A DNA stretch of 32,867 bases from contig JAILEU010000188.1 in the NCBI GenBank assembly GCA_024697785.1, positions 1 to 32,867 of the forward strand, read 5' to 3'. The stretch comes from Bacteroidaceae bacterium. GTDB lineage: Bacteria > Bacteroidota > Bacteroidia > Bacteroidales > Bacteroidaceae. Below, one piece after another: positions 8,264 through 15,546 of the stretch. The notes under the pieces were generated by a model, which saw only the letters and a list, made by a program, of their open reading frames with translations, searched no databases and was not told the DNA's origin. How positions within the stretch are numbered: the stretch's first letter is position 1; the number at the start of each line of letters is the position of its first letter. The position numbers and the translations under genes were made by a program.

Positions 8264-8381
8264 TGCAAATAAATTTGCATTATCTCTCGCCTTGACCTTC
8301 GGCCTAAAATGCTCACGCTCGGCAAAAAGAAAAAAAATTTCTCTTTGCTCTCGCTTAATCGCATTTTTGTCACTATCTTTG
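8264..8381 (+). promoter_or_regulatory. Putative promoter region of cbiG-cbiF with two palindromes
   Basis: TATCTTTG at 8374-8381 fits the Bacteroidetes -7 element, 33 nt before the cbiG start codon. The -33 element is weak: the nearest TTTG (8344-8347) is 26 nt away rather than 19-20. Upstream lie a perfect palindrome TGCAAATAAATTTGCA (8264-8279) and an A-rich inverted repeat with arms GCAAAAAGAAA and TTTCTCTTTGC (8322-8348). They could be operator or transcript-structure elements; no regulator is known. Confidence 0.5.
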
Positions 8382-8414
8382 TAGCACGTTACCAGAGGAT
8401 ATAAGGATTGAAGT

Positions 8415-10175
8415 ATGATACGATTCGAAACCATCAACGAGGCAGGGGGGCGGCTCGCCGAAATGCTCGGGCGTGAGAATATTCCTTTTGAGGGCGAGGC
8501 CATCGTTTTTATTGGGGCGCTGGGCATCTGCGTCAGGCGCATACAGTTGCTCATCCACGACAAGGCAACCGACCCCGCCGTGGTGTGCGTGGATACGACG
8601 GGGCGCTACGTCATCCCTGTGCTGAGCGGACATATTGGGGGTGCCAACGAGCTGGCGCGACAGATAGCACGGGTGACGGGCGGCGAGGCTGTCATCACCA
8701 CGCAGAGCGACCTGAAGGGCCTCTGGGCACTTGACACGCTGGGGCGCGACTTCGGCTGGGGCGTCATGAAGCTCTCGCGTACGGAAATGAATCACGCCAT
8801 TGCCACGTTTGTCGATGAGCAACCAACGGCATTAGTCGTTGAATGGGACGACCGGGGCACGCGTCATCTTGCCGAAACTTGTCCCCCGCATGTACGTCTG
8901 TTCACAAGCTATGCCGACTATCAGGCTGCTGTGGCAGCAGGTGAATCGTTTGCTCTGCTGCTGCTGGTTTCGCCCCATTATTACGATACCCGGACGGAAC
9001 AAAAAGTTATTCAATACTATCCCCGTGTGCTTCGGTTGGGCGTGGGGTGCCAGCGCGGCACGTCGGCTGAAGCGGCAGAGAAGCTGTTGGACAAGGTTCG
9101 CCGTCTTGGCTATGCGCCGGAAGCTATCGGGGTGGTAGCCACAATAACGCTGAAGAAGGACGAACCGCTTGTCCGTGAGCTTTGCCAAAAGCTGCCCTGG
9201 GCCTCAGCAGCCATTTATACATCGGAAGAGCTGGCTCGCGTAGCCGTTCCTAATCCCAGCGTGCGAGTGCTGGCCGAGGTGGGATGCGCCAGCGTGGCTG
9301 AGGCTGCGGCAGCGGTACAGGGGACGTTGGTTGTAGAGAAACAGAAAGGCAGCCTCGACGGATGCCACTACACGTTTGCTGTGGCGACCAAAACCAAAGG
9401 TCATATAGAGATTGTCGGCGCAGGGCCCGGCGACCCCGAACTGGTGAGCGTACGCGGACGGAGGTTTCTGGAACAGGCCGACCTTATCCTCTATGCCGGC
9501 AGCCTGGTGCCCCGTGCCCTTACGGCATGTGCCAAACAAGGCGCCACAGTCAGGAGCAGCGCAGGCATGACCCTCGACGAGCAGTTCAGCCTCATGAAAG
9601 CCCATTACGACCAAGGTCACCTGGTCGTTCGCCTCCACACGGGCGACCCCTGCATCTACGGAGCAATTGACGAGCAGATGGCCCTCTTCGACCGTCATGA
9701 CATGGACTATCACATCACCCCCGGCATCAGCAGCTTCCTCGCTGCTGCCGCCGAGCTACGCAGCCAACTGACCTTGCCCGGACGCACGCAGACCATCATC
9801 CTTACCCGAGGTGAGGGACGCACACCTGTGCCCGAACGCGAACGCCTCAGCGAGCTGGCCCGTCATGGTGCCACGCTTTGTATCTTCCTCTCCGCAGGAC
9901 TGGCTCAGCAAGTACAGGACGAACTGTTGGCAGGAGGCTACGAGGGCACAACGCCTGTGGCAGCCTGCTACCGCCTGACGTGGCCCGACCAGCGCATCTA
10001 TCGCGGAGAACTGAAAGACCTGGCACGCATCGTCAGCGATAACAACCTGACGCTGACCACCATGATTGTTGTGGGCGAAGCCATCGGCAACCGCGAAGGG
10101 CATAGCCTGCTGTATGACCCGCAGTTCTCGCACCTCTGGCGCCGAGGCGCCAAAGGTGCAATGGATAATGGATAA
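8415..10175 (+). CDS. cbiG-cbiF: Fusion: cobalt-precorrin-5A hydrolase (CbiG) and precorrin-4 C11-methyltransferase (CbiF)
   Basis: 586 aa. Residues 1-325 are CbiG: GALGICVRRI, PVLSGHIGGANELAR (68-82), a central linker domain, and a C-terminal CbiG domain with LGVGCQRGTS (208-217) and TITLKKDE. CbiG opens the delta-lactone and releases acetaldehyde, a marker of the anaerobic pathway. Residues 329-575 are CbiF/CobM: VGAGPGDPELVSVRG (334-348), LHTGDPCIYGA (407-417), TPGISSFLAAAA, ILTRGEGRTP. CbiF makes the substrate on which CbiG acts, so this fusion joins consecutive steps. The last residues (RRGAKGAMDNG) and the TAA stop come from a repeat unit (10146-10162), suggesting the native C-terminus was replaced. 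Confidence 0.95.
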   Translation: MIRFETINEAGGRLAEMLGRENIPFEGEAIVFIGALGICVRRIQLLIHDKATDPAVVCVDTTGRYVIPVLSGHIGGANELARQIARVTGGEAVITTQSDLKGLWALDTLGRDFGWGVMKLSRTEMNHAIATFVDEQPTALVVEWDDRGTRHLAETCPPHVRLFTSYADYQAAVAAGESFALLLLVSPHYYDTRTEQKVIQYYPRVLRLGVGCQRGTSAEAAEKLLDKVRRLGYAPEAIGVVATITLKKDEPLVRELCQKLPWASAAIYTSEELARVAVPNPSVRVLAEVGCASVAEAAAAVQGTLVVEKQKGSLDGCHYTFAVATKTKGHIEIVGAGPGDPELVSVRGRRFLEQADLILYAGSLVPRALTACAKQGATVRSSAGMTLDEQFSLMKAHYDQGHLVVRLHTGDPCIYGAIDEQMALFDRHDMDYHITPGISSFLAAAAELRSQLTLPGRTQTIILTRGEGRTPVPERERLSELARHGATLCIFLSAGLAQQVQDELLAGGYEGTTPVAACYRLTWPDQRIYRGELKDLARIVSDNNLTLTTMIVVGEAIGNREGHSLLYDPQFSHLWRRGAKGAMDNG

Positions 10176-10223
10176 TTGACAATTGATAATTCTTCATTTT
10201 TCATTCTTCATTATTCATTATTA
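10146..10223 (+). repeat. Hairpin unit plus heptamer repeats at the cbiF/cbiJ junction
   Basis: A variant GC unit (GGCGCCAAAGGTGCAAT, 10146-10162) is followed by GGATAATGGATAATTGAC repeats and an ATTCTTC-type heptamer array that ends just before the cbiJ ATG. The cbiF stop codon is the TAA inside a GGATAATT unit. Confidence 0.85.
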
Positions 10224-10225
10224 AA

Positions 10226-12031
10226 ATGTTGCTGATATTCGGTGGAACAACGGAGGGCCGTATGGCTGTGGACGTCTGCGAACAGGGGGCGGCAACCTTC
10301 TATTACTCCACGAAAGGCGACAGTCAGCAGGTGACGTTGCATCATGGCGTGAGGATTACCGGAGCCATGCGGGCGGACGATATAAGGCGTTTTTGCCACG
10401 AGCACGACATCCGCTTGATTGTCGATGCCGCCCACCCGTTTGCCGAAGGTCTCCACCGGGCTGTGGCTGACGCGGGCCTGCCGGTCGTCCGGTTAGAGGT
10501 CAGAAACGATAACGTTAACGATAGCAAATTATCAATTGCCAATTATCCATTATCCATTGCACCGAAGGCGCCTAGCCTTATAAAGTGTAGCGATTTTGAC
10601 GATGCTGTCCGCCGGCTGTGCCACGACCGTCCGAAGCGTCTGCTGGCCTTGACAGGGGTGAACAGCCTGTCGCGTCTGGCTGCGTATTGGCGTGGAGGTG
10701 GTGACATGGTGGCGCGCATCCTCCGTCGGGAGGAGAGCCTGCAGAAGGCCTTGTCCGAAGGGTTTCCCGAGGAGAAACTGGTGTATTATGAGCCGGAGCA
10801 CACCTTGCCCACGGTGGAGGAAGAACGTGGGCTGATGGAACGGGTGGGGTGTGATGCCATCATCACCAAACAGAGCGGCGATGAGGGTGGCTTTCCGGCC
10901 AAGGTGGAGGCAGCACAGGCATTAGGGCTGAAAATATATGTAGTAAAACCGCCCTCACTCCCCGCAGAGTGGACATATGTGACGGGGCGTCATACCCTCC
11001 GCCGGGCGATAGAGCGGCTTGTGCCTGGTTTTTTCCTTCTTGCCACAGGACTAACCACGGGAACGTGTGCAACGGCAGCCGTGAAGGCAGCCCTGCTTTC
11101 GTTATCGGCTGCTACCGATATCACAGCGGTTTCTGTTGAGTTGCCTGATGGAGAGGAGGTGGAGGTTCCTGTAAGCATCCGTGCCCGTGGTGTAGCAGCG
11201 GTAATCAAAGACGAAAGCGATGATCCCGATGTCACCCGTGGATGCACCATAGTGGCACAAGTGGCGACACGGGAAACGACGGGAGGAGAGCGGGGCGTCA
11301 TCCGCTTTCTGCAAGGTGCAGGAGTAGGTCGTGTGACGCTGCCAGGATTGGGCATCCCCGTCGGTGGACCTGCTATTAACGCTACGCCACGCCGAATGAT
11401 AGAGCATGAGGTGAGAGCCATTACTCCGGACGATATCGACATCACCATTAGTGTGGAAGGAGGCGAGGAATTAGCCCGCCACACCTTCAATCCGCGTGTG
11501 GGAGTGGTGGACGGCATCAGCATCATCGGCACGTCGGGGATTGTCCATCCGCTCAGCCACGAGGCCTTTGTGGAGAGCATCGGACGTGAGTTAGAGGTGG
11601 CTAAGGCTTTGGGGCAGACGGCCATTGGGCTGGCGACGGGAAAGGCGGGCGAAGACACGCTCTACCGTTACGAGGAGGGGCTGAGGGTGGTGCTCTGTGG
11701 AAACCTTATTGGCGAAGCCTTGGCACGTGCCCACGCGCTGGGATTTGGGCGGGTAATACTCGCTATTGGTATCGGTAAGGCCGTGAAACTCGCGGAAGGG
11801 CATCTTGACACCCATTCGCATAAGGTCGTCATGAATAAGGAATTTATCAGCCAGGTGGCCCGTGAGACAGCAGGCGATGAGGCTGCCGAGGCTGTGGCAC
11901 ACATCACCTTGGCACGCGAGCTGTGGGACGTGATGCCCGAGGCTTTTTTTGAACGGATGCGGCAGCTGTGTCTTGCCCAATGCCGGACGGCGTTCGGGGC
12001 AGGAGAACTGGAAATGATTTGGGTGAAATAA
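10226..12031 (+). CDS. cbiJ-cbiD: Fusion: precorrin-6A reductase (CbiJ/CobK) and cobalt-precorrin-5B C1-methyltransferase (CbiD)
   Basis: 601 aa. Residues 1-266 are CbiJ: LIFGGTTEGR (3-12, NAD(P)H-binding start), DAAHPFAEG (67-75), LLALTGVNSL and TKQSGDEGGFPAKVEAA (214-230). Residues 272-601 are CbiD: ATGLTTGTCATAAVKAA (273-289), VELPDGEEV, GPAINATPRRMI, GTSGIVHPLS and GIGKAVKLAEGHLDTHS. CbiD methylates C1 and CbiJ reduces the macrocycle, so the fusion joins consecutive steps. Residues about 94-117 (NDNVNDSKLSIANYPLSIAP and a few more) are encoded by a repeat insertion at 10505-10576 that interrupts CbiJ between its two halves. The reading frame is kept. Confidence 0.95.
   Translation: MLLIFGGTTEGRMAVDVCEQGAATFYYSTKGDSQQVTLHHGVRITGAMRADDIRRFCHEHDIRLIVDAAHPFAEGLHRAVADAGLPVVRLEVRNDNVNDSKLSIANYPLSIAPKAPSLIKCSDFDDAVRRLCHDRPKRLLALTGVNSLSRLAAYWRGGGDMVARILRREESLQKALSEGFPEEKLVYYEPEHTLPTVEEERGLMERVGCDAIITKQSGDEGGFPAKVEAAQALGLKIYVVKPPSLPAEWTYVTGRHTLRRAIERLVPGFFLLATGLTTGTCATAAVKAALLSLSAATDITAVSVELPDGEEVEVPVSIRARGVAAVIKDESDDPDVTRGCTIVAQVATRETTGGERGVIRFLQGAGVGRVTLPGLGIPVGGPAINATPRRMIEHEVRAITPDDIDITISVEGGEELARHTFNPRVGVVDGISIIGTSGIVHPLSHEAFVESIGRELEVAKALGQTAIGLATGKAGEDTLYRYEEGLRVVLCGNLIGEALARAHALGFGRVILAIGIGKAVKLAEGHLDTHSHKVVMNKEFISQVARETAGDEAAEAVAHITLARELWDVMPEAFFERMRQLCLAQCRTAFGAGELEMIWVK
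10505..10576 (-). repeat. In-frame repeat insertion in cbiJ
   Basis: About 72 nt of AATTATC/AATTGCC-type heptamers end in a reverse-oriented GC unit (reverse complement GGCGCCTTCGGTGCAAT, 10556-10572), one mismatch from the copies at 2639 and 14256. It encodes about 24 residues of Ser/Ile/Leu/Asn/Pro-rich sequence with no stop. Confidence 0.85.
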
Positions 12032-12037
12032 GAAAAA

Positions 12038-13072
12038 ATGAAGCATAACAAGCGTATAATAAAACGTGGAGCCATGACGGGACTGGTGATCAGCATTCCG
12101 CTACTGGCGTTGCTGAACTTGACCGTGGGGTCGGTGGCCATACCGCTGAACGAGGTCCTTCAAATTCTGTTTGGGCATGGCTCGACGTCCGAAGTATGGC
12201 AGAACATCGTGTTAGGCACTCGCCTGCCGCAGACGCTTACGGCCATAGCCTGTGGGGCTGGGCTGGCTGTGGCGGGACTGGAAATGCAGACCGTGTTCCA
12301 CAACCCGCTGGCAGGACCTTCGGTGCTGGGCATCAGTAGCGCAGCCAGTCTGGGTGTCGCCATGGTGGTGCTGTTGAATGGCTGGATAGGCGGCGGGGTG
12401 CTGACACGGTTTGGGCTGGTGGGCAACGCGGCGCTGACGATGGCTGCCATCTGCGGGGCGCTGGCTGTCATGGCGATTATCATGTGGCTGGCAAGACGCG
12501 TCGAGGGTGGGGCTACGCTACTCATTGTGGGTGTCCTCATCGGGTATATCGCCACGGCCATCATCGGGGTGATGAAGTATTTCTCCAGCGAGGAGGACAT
12601 CCGTGCCTATGTCATCTGGGGGCTTGGGTCGTTTGCACGCGTCACAGGCGGACAGGTGGAGGTGTTTACGGGGCTGATGGCTGTGTTGCTGCCGCTGACG
12701 ATGTTGCTGGCAAAGCCGCTGAACATCCTGCTGCTTGGTGAGCAGTATGCCACCAATCTGGGTCTGGACATCCGCCGGGCACGAATGCTGATTATCTGTA
12801 GTGCAGGCACGCTGACGGCTGTTGTGACGGCCTACTGCGGCCCCATCATGTTCCTCGGGCTGGCTGTCCCGCATATCTGCCGTGGGTTGATGGGCACAGA
12901 AGACCATCGGGTGCTGCTGCCTGCCACGCTCTTTGCGGGGGCGTCGCTGGCCTTGCTCTGTAACCTGATCAGCCGTCTGCCAGGCATGGAGGGCGCTCTG
13001 CCCATCAACTCGGTGACGGCGCTCATCGGAGCTCCTGTGGCGCTGTGGGTGTTATTGAAAAAGAAAAGATGA
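12038..13072 (+). CDS. btuC: BtuC/FecCD-family ABC transporter permease
   Basis: 344 aa and highly hydrophobic, with about ten transmembrane segments. FecCD-family signatures are GTRLPQTLTAIACGAGLAVAG, QTVFHNPLAGPSVLGISSAA, GLAVPHICRGLMGTEDHR and the C-terminal GAPVALWVLLKKK. It would form the inner-membrane channel for corrinoid import with the BtuF-like lipoprotein (869) and BtuD (20610). It starts 6 nt after cbiD and ends 9 nt before cobU, so it is embedded in the biosynthetic operon. The corrinoid substrate is inferred from context. Confidence 0.9.
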   Translation: MKHNKRIIKRGAMTGLVISIPLLALLNLTVGSVAIPLNEVLQILFGHGSTSEVWQNIVLGTRLPQTLTAIACGAGLAVAGLEMQTVFHNPLAGPSVLGISSAASLGVAMVVLLNGWIGGGVLTRFGLVGNAALTMAAICGALAVMAIIMWLARRVEGGATLLIVGVLIGYIATAIIGVMKYFSSEEDIRAYVIWGLGSFARVTGGQVEVFTGLMAVLLPLTMLLAKPLNILLLGEQYATNLGLDIRRARMLIICSAGTLTAVVTAYCGPIMFLGLAVPHICRGLMGTEDHRVLLPATLFAGASLALLCNLISRLPGMEGALPINSVTALIGAPVALWVLLKKKR

Positions 13073-13081
13073 CGAAGTCAA

Positions 13082-13585
13082 ATGAAAAAGCGAATCATAT
13101 TGGTAACAGGAGGACAGCGCTCGGGAAAGAGCCTGTTTGCTGAGCGGATGGCAAAGTCGCTCTCAGCCAGCCCTGTGTATATGGCGACGGCCCATGTGGA
13201 GGATAAGGAATTCCGCGAACGGGTGCGCATCCATCAGGAGCGGCGTGGACCCGAGTGGACAACGATTGAGGAGGAGAAATACCTCAGCCGTCATACGGTG
13301 GAGGGGCGTGTGGTGCTGGTGGACTGCTGCACGCTGTGGCTGACGAACTTCTTTTCAGAAGCCTCACCTCTATCCCAGTTAGAAGCTGAGTTTGACCGTC
13401 TGACGGCACAGAATGCCACGTTCATCTTCGTCACCAACGAGATAGGGCTGGGCGGCACGAGTGCCAATGAGGTGCAACGGCGGTTCACCGATTTGCTGGG
13501 AGCCTTTAATCAGTATGTGGCAGCACGGGCCGACGAGGTTTACCTGCTCGTCTCGGGCCTTTCGATTAAACTCAAAGTATGGTAG
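13082..13585 (+). CDS. cobU: Adenosylcobinamide kinase/adenosylcobinamide-phosphate guanylyltransferase
   Basis: 167 aa, the usual CobU length. Walker A is TGGQRSGKS (9-17). MATAHVEDKEFRERVRIHQERR contains His51, matching the region of the covalent GMP-His intermediate. VDCCTLWLTN is a Walker B-like strand and FVTNEIGLGG a conserved loop. The enzyme phosphorylates adenosylcobinamide and transfers GMP to give adenosyl-GDP-cobinamide. It lies 9 nt after btuC and 7 nt before cobT. It has no internal repeat. Confidence 0.95.
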   Translation: MKKRIILVTGGQRSGKSLFAERMAKSLSASPVYMATAHVEDKEFRERVRIHQERRGPEWTTIEEEKYLSRHTVEGRVVLVDCCTLWLTNFFSEASPLSQLEAEFDRLTAQNATFIFVTNEIGLGGTSANEVQRRFTDLLGAFNQYVAARADEVYLLVSGLSIKLKVW

Positions 13586-13592
13586 ACGTTTT

Positions 13593-14756
13593 ATGATAGT
13601 TCCTACAGATAAACAGATGATTCCTGTCATTCAGGAGAAGATAGACAACCTGAGCAAGCCGAAAGGCTCGCTAGGACGGTTGGAGTCGCTGGCGGTACAG
13701 ATGGCGTTGATTCAGCAGACGCTCCATCCCCAGTTGAAGCATCCCTGCCACATCCTTTTCGGAGGCGACCATGGCATAGAGCGTGAAGGGGTGACCTGCA
13801 CGCCCCGCGAGGTGACGGCTCAGCAGATGATGAACTATGCCGGGGGAGGAGGTGCCGTCGGGATGTTTTGCCGCCAGCATGGGTTTACGCTGCGGGTGGT
13901 GGATGCAGGGGTTGACTATGACTTCGACCTGGAGCTCTATCCCCGCATCATCGACCGTAAGATTGCCCATGGCACACGTGATTTCCTCTACGAACCTGCC
14001 ATGAGTGCCGATGAGTGGCATCGTGCGCTGGCTGTGGGGGCCGAGCAGGTGGACGTCTGTGCCGACGAAGGGGCAAACGTCATTTGCCTGGGCGAGATGG
14101 GGGCTGGCAACACCTCACCTTCAAGCATCCTGATGCACCTGCTGCTGGACATCCCTCTGCCGGACTGCGTGGGGGCTGGAAGCGGATTGGATGCCCCTGG
14201 CATCCGTCATAAATTAGAGGTGCTGACAGCAGCGGTAGAAAGATACAAAAAGTTAGGCGCCTTCGGCGCAATGGATAATTATCAATTGTCAATTATCAAC
14301 CGACGCCAAACCGAGAGCCATCAAGCTTGCTTGAATGGCCGAGGTGCGAAGGAGGAAGGCGAAGCCAATTATCCATTACCAATTGCGCCAAAGGCGCATG
14401 AGGTGGCTCGCTACTTTGCCGGCTTTGAGATGGCTGCGGCCGTCGGGGCTATGCTGAGGGCTGCAGAGCGAAGGATGGTGGTGATGGTGGATGGCTTCAT
14501 CATGACAGCCTGCATGTTAGTAGCCTCGCGTCTGGATAGTGCCGTGTTGGACTATGCCGTCTTCGGCCATTGTGGCGACGAGGGAGGCCACCGGCTGATG
14601 CTGGACGCCATGGGAGCCCAGCCTTTGCTTCATCTCGGGATGAGGCTGGGTGAGGGAACAGGGGCGCTGTGTGCCTATCCCATCGTGGAGAGCGCCGTGA
14701 GAATGTTGAACGATATGGACAGCTTCGACCATGCGCACATCACCAAGTATTTTTGA
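13593..14756 (+). CDS. cobT: Nicotinate-nucleotide:dimethylbenzimidazole phosphoribosyltransferase with a repeat-encoded insert
   Basis: 387 aa; the family is usually about 340-360. ATG 13593 was chosen over upstream in-frame codons that overlap cobU. Signatures are LSKPKGSLGRLE, FGGDHGIEREGVT, GEMGAGNTSPSS, GAGSGLDAPGI and LGEGTGAL, whose Glu matches the catalytic base. CobT activates the lower-ligand base as alpha-ribazole phosphate. Residues 222-268 (47 aa) do not belong to the family: they lie between the helix ending RYKKL and the conserved HEVARYFAGFEMAAAVGAML, and are encoded by the insertion at 14256-14396. The 3' end overlaps cobS by 26 nt. Confidence 0.95.
   Translation: MIVPTDKQMIPVIQEKIDNLSKPKGSLGRLESLAVQMALIQQTLHPQLKHPCHILFGGDHGIEREGVTCTPREVTAQQMMNYAGGGGAVGMFCRQHGFTLRVVDAGVDYDFDLELYPRIIDRKIAHGTRDFLYEPAMSADEWHRALAVGAEQVDVCADEGANVICLGEMGAGNTSPSSILMHLLLDIPLPDCVGAGSGLDAPGIRHKLEVLTAAVERYKKLGAFGAMDNYQLSIINRRQTESHQACLNGRGAKEEGEANYPLPIAPKAHEVARYFAGFEMAAAVGAMLRAAERRMVVMVDGFIMTACMLVASRLDSAVLDYAVFGHCGDEGGHRLMLDAMGAQPLLHLGMRLGEGTGALCAYPIVESAVRMLNDMDSFDHAHITKYF
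14256..14396 (+). repeat. 141-nt in-frame palindromic insertion in cobT
   Basis: The left end is the 17-nt unit GGCGCCTTCGGCGCAAT (14256-14272), identical to the copy in pduO, followed by GGATAATTATCAATTGTC repeats. The right end carries an inverted version (AATTATCCATTACC, then ATTGCGCCAAAGGCGCA at 14382-14398). The centre holds a small hairpin (CCATCAAGC/GCTTGAATGG). The length is exactly 47 codons with no stop. Confidence 0.9.
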
Positions 14757-15546
14757 GCGCATCCAGGCAGCCCTGACATTCTTCACCCGTCTGCCTCTGG
14801 GTAGCGCGAAGGTGAGTGCTGAGGCCTATCGGCATGTCGTCCCTCTCTGGCCGCTGATGGGCTGGCTGACAGGAGGGCTGATGGCAGCCATCTTTGCACT
14901 TTCGCGACTTGCGGGGCTGGATGCCGGAGTAGCCGTCGTGCTGGCTTTGGCGGGTAGGGTGATGCTCACAGGAGCCCTGCACGAGGATGGGCTGGCGGAC
15001 TTCTGCGATGGCTTTGGAGGACGTGACAGGAGCCGCACTCTGGAGATCATGAAAGATTCGCACATAGGTACCTACGGCGTGTTAGGCTTGGTGCTTTACT
15101 TCCTGCTCATCAGCCGTCTGCTGACGGCGTTGGTGCAAGGCGGGATGTCACCCCTGATGTTCATCGCGGTTGACGCCGTCTGCAAGTTCCTCAGCTCGAC
15201 GATAATCTGGTTCTTGCCCTATGTGCGGCGTGAAGAGGAGGCAAAGAACAGGCTAATTTATGCCCATACGACTGCCGGCGAAAAACTTCTCTGCCTTTTC
15301 CTCGGTTTCCTCCCCATCGCCCTAATCCTAACCCTAACCCCTCACCAATTATCAATTACCAATTGTCAATTGTCAATTTCTAACCCCCTAACCCAATCGC
15401 TGTCGTTCTGCGCTTCGGCGCTTTGCTGTGCGGGGCTGTTTGGCCTCATGCATCGCCGGTTGGGTGGATATACGGGTGATTGTTGCGGAGCTACCTTCCT
15501 TCTGACGGAACTGACGTTTTATTTCATGCTGAGCTGCCTGTTATGA
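14731..15546 (+). CDS. cobS: Adenosylcobinamide-GDP ribazoletransferase (cobalamin synthase)
   Basis: 271 aa integral membrane protein. Signatures are TRLPLG (19-24), the metal-binding GALHEDGLADFCDGFGGR (81-98) and GYTGDCCGA (246-254). It joins alpha-ribazole phosphate to adenosyl-GDP-cobinamide at the membrane. The start overlaps the cobT end by 26 nt, and the stop overlaps the cbiA start as ATGA, indicating translational coupling. Residues about 198-222, between two membrane helices, are encoded by a repeat block (15321-15395), and the following SFCASALCC is also atypical. Both helices flanking the insert appear intact. Confidence 0.92.
   Translation: MRTSPSIFERIQAALTFFTRLPLGSAKVSAEAYRHVVPLWPLMGWLTGGLMAAIFALSRLAGLDAGVAVVLALAGRVMLTGALHEDGLADFCDGFGGRDRSRTLEIMKDSHIGTYGVLGLVLYFLLISRLLTALVQGGMSPLMFIAVDAVCKFLSSTIIWFLPYVRREEEAKNRLIYAHTTAGEKLLCLFLGFLPIALILTLTPHQLSITNCQLSISNPLTQSLSFCASALCCAGLFGLMHRRLGGYTGDCCGATFLLTELTFYFMLSCLL
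15321..15395 (+). repeat. In-frame repeat block in cobS
   Basis: Three CCTAAY hexamers at 15321 are followed by exactly five heptamers (AATTATC, AATTACC, AATTGTC twice, AATTTCT; 15347-15381) and then more CTAACCC-type sequence. A degenerate GC hairpin (GCGCTTCGGCGC, around 15410-15422) lies just downstream, still within cobS. The encoded peptide includes TPHQLSITNCQLSIS. Confidence 0.82.

Noticed and set aside
10990..11658. 222-codon minus-strand ORF antisense to cbiD
   Set aside because: The cbiD frame is strongly supported by family motifs; the antisense product is Ser/Pro/Thr-rich and typical of shadow frames.
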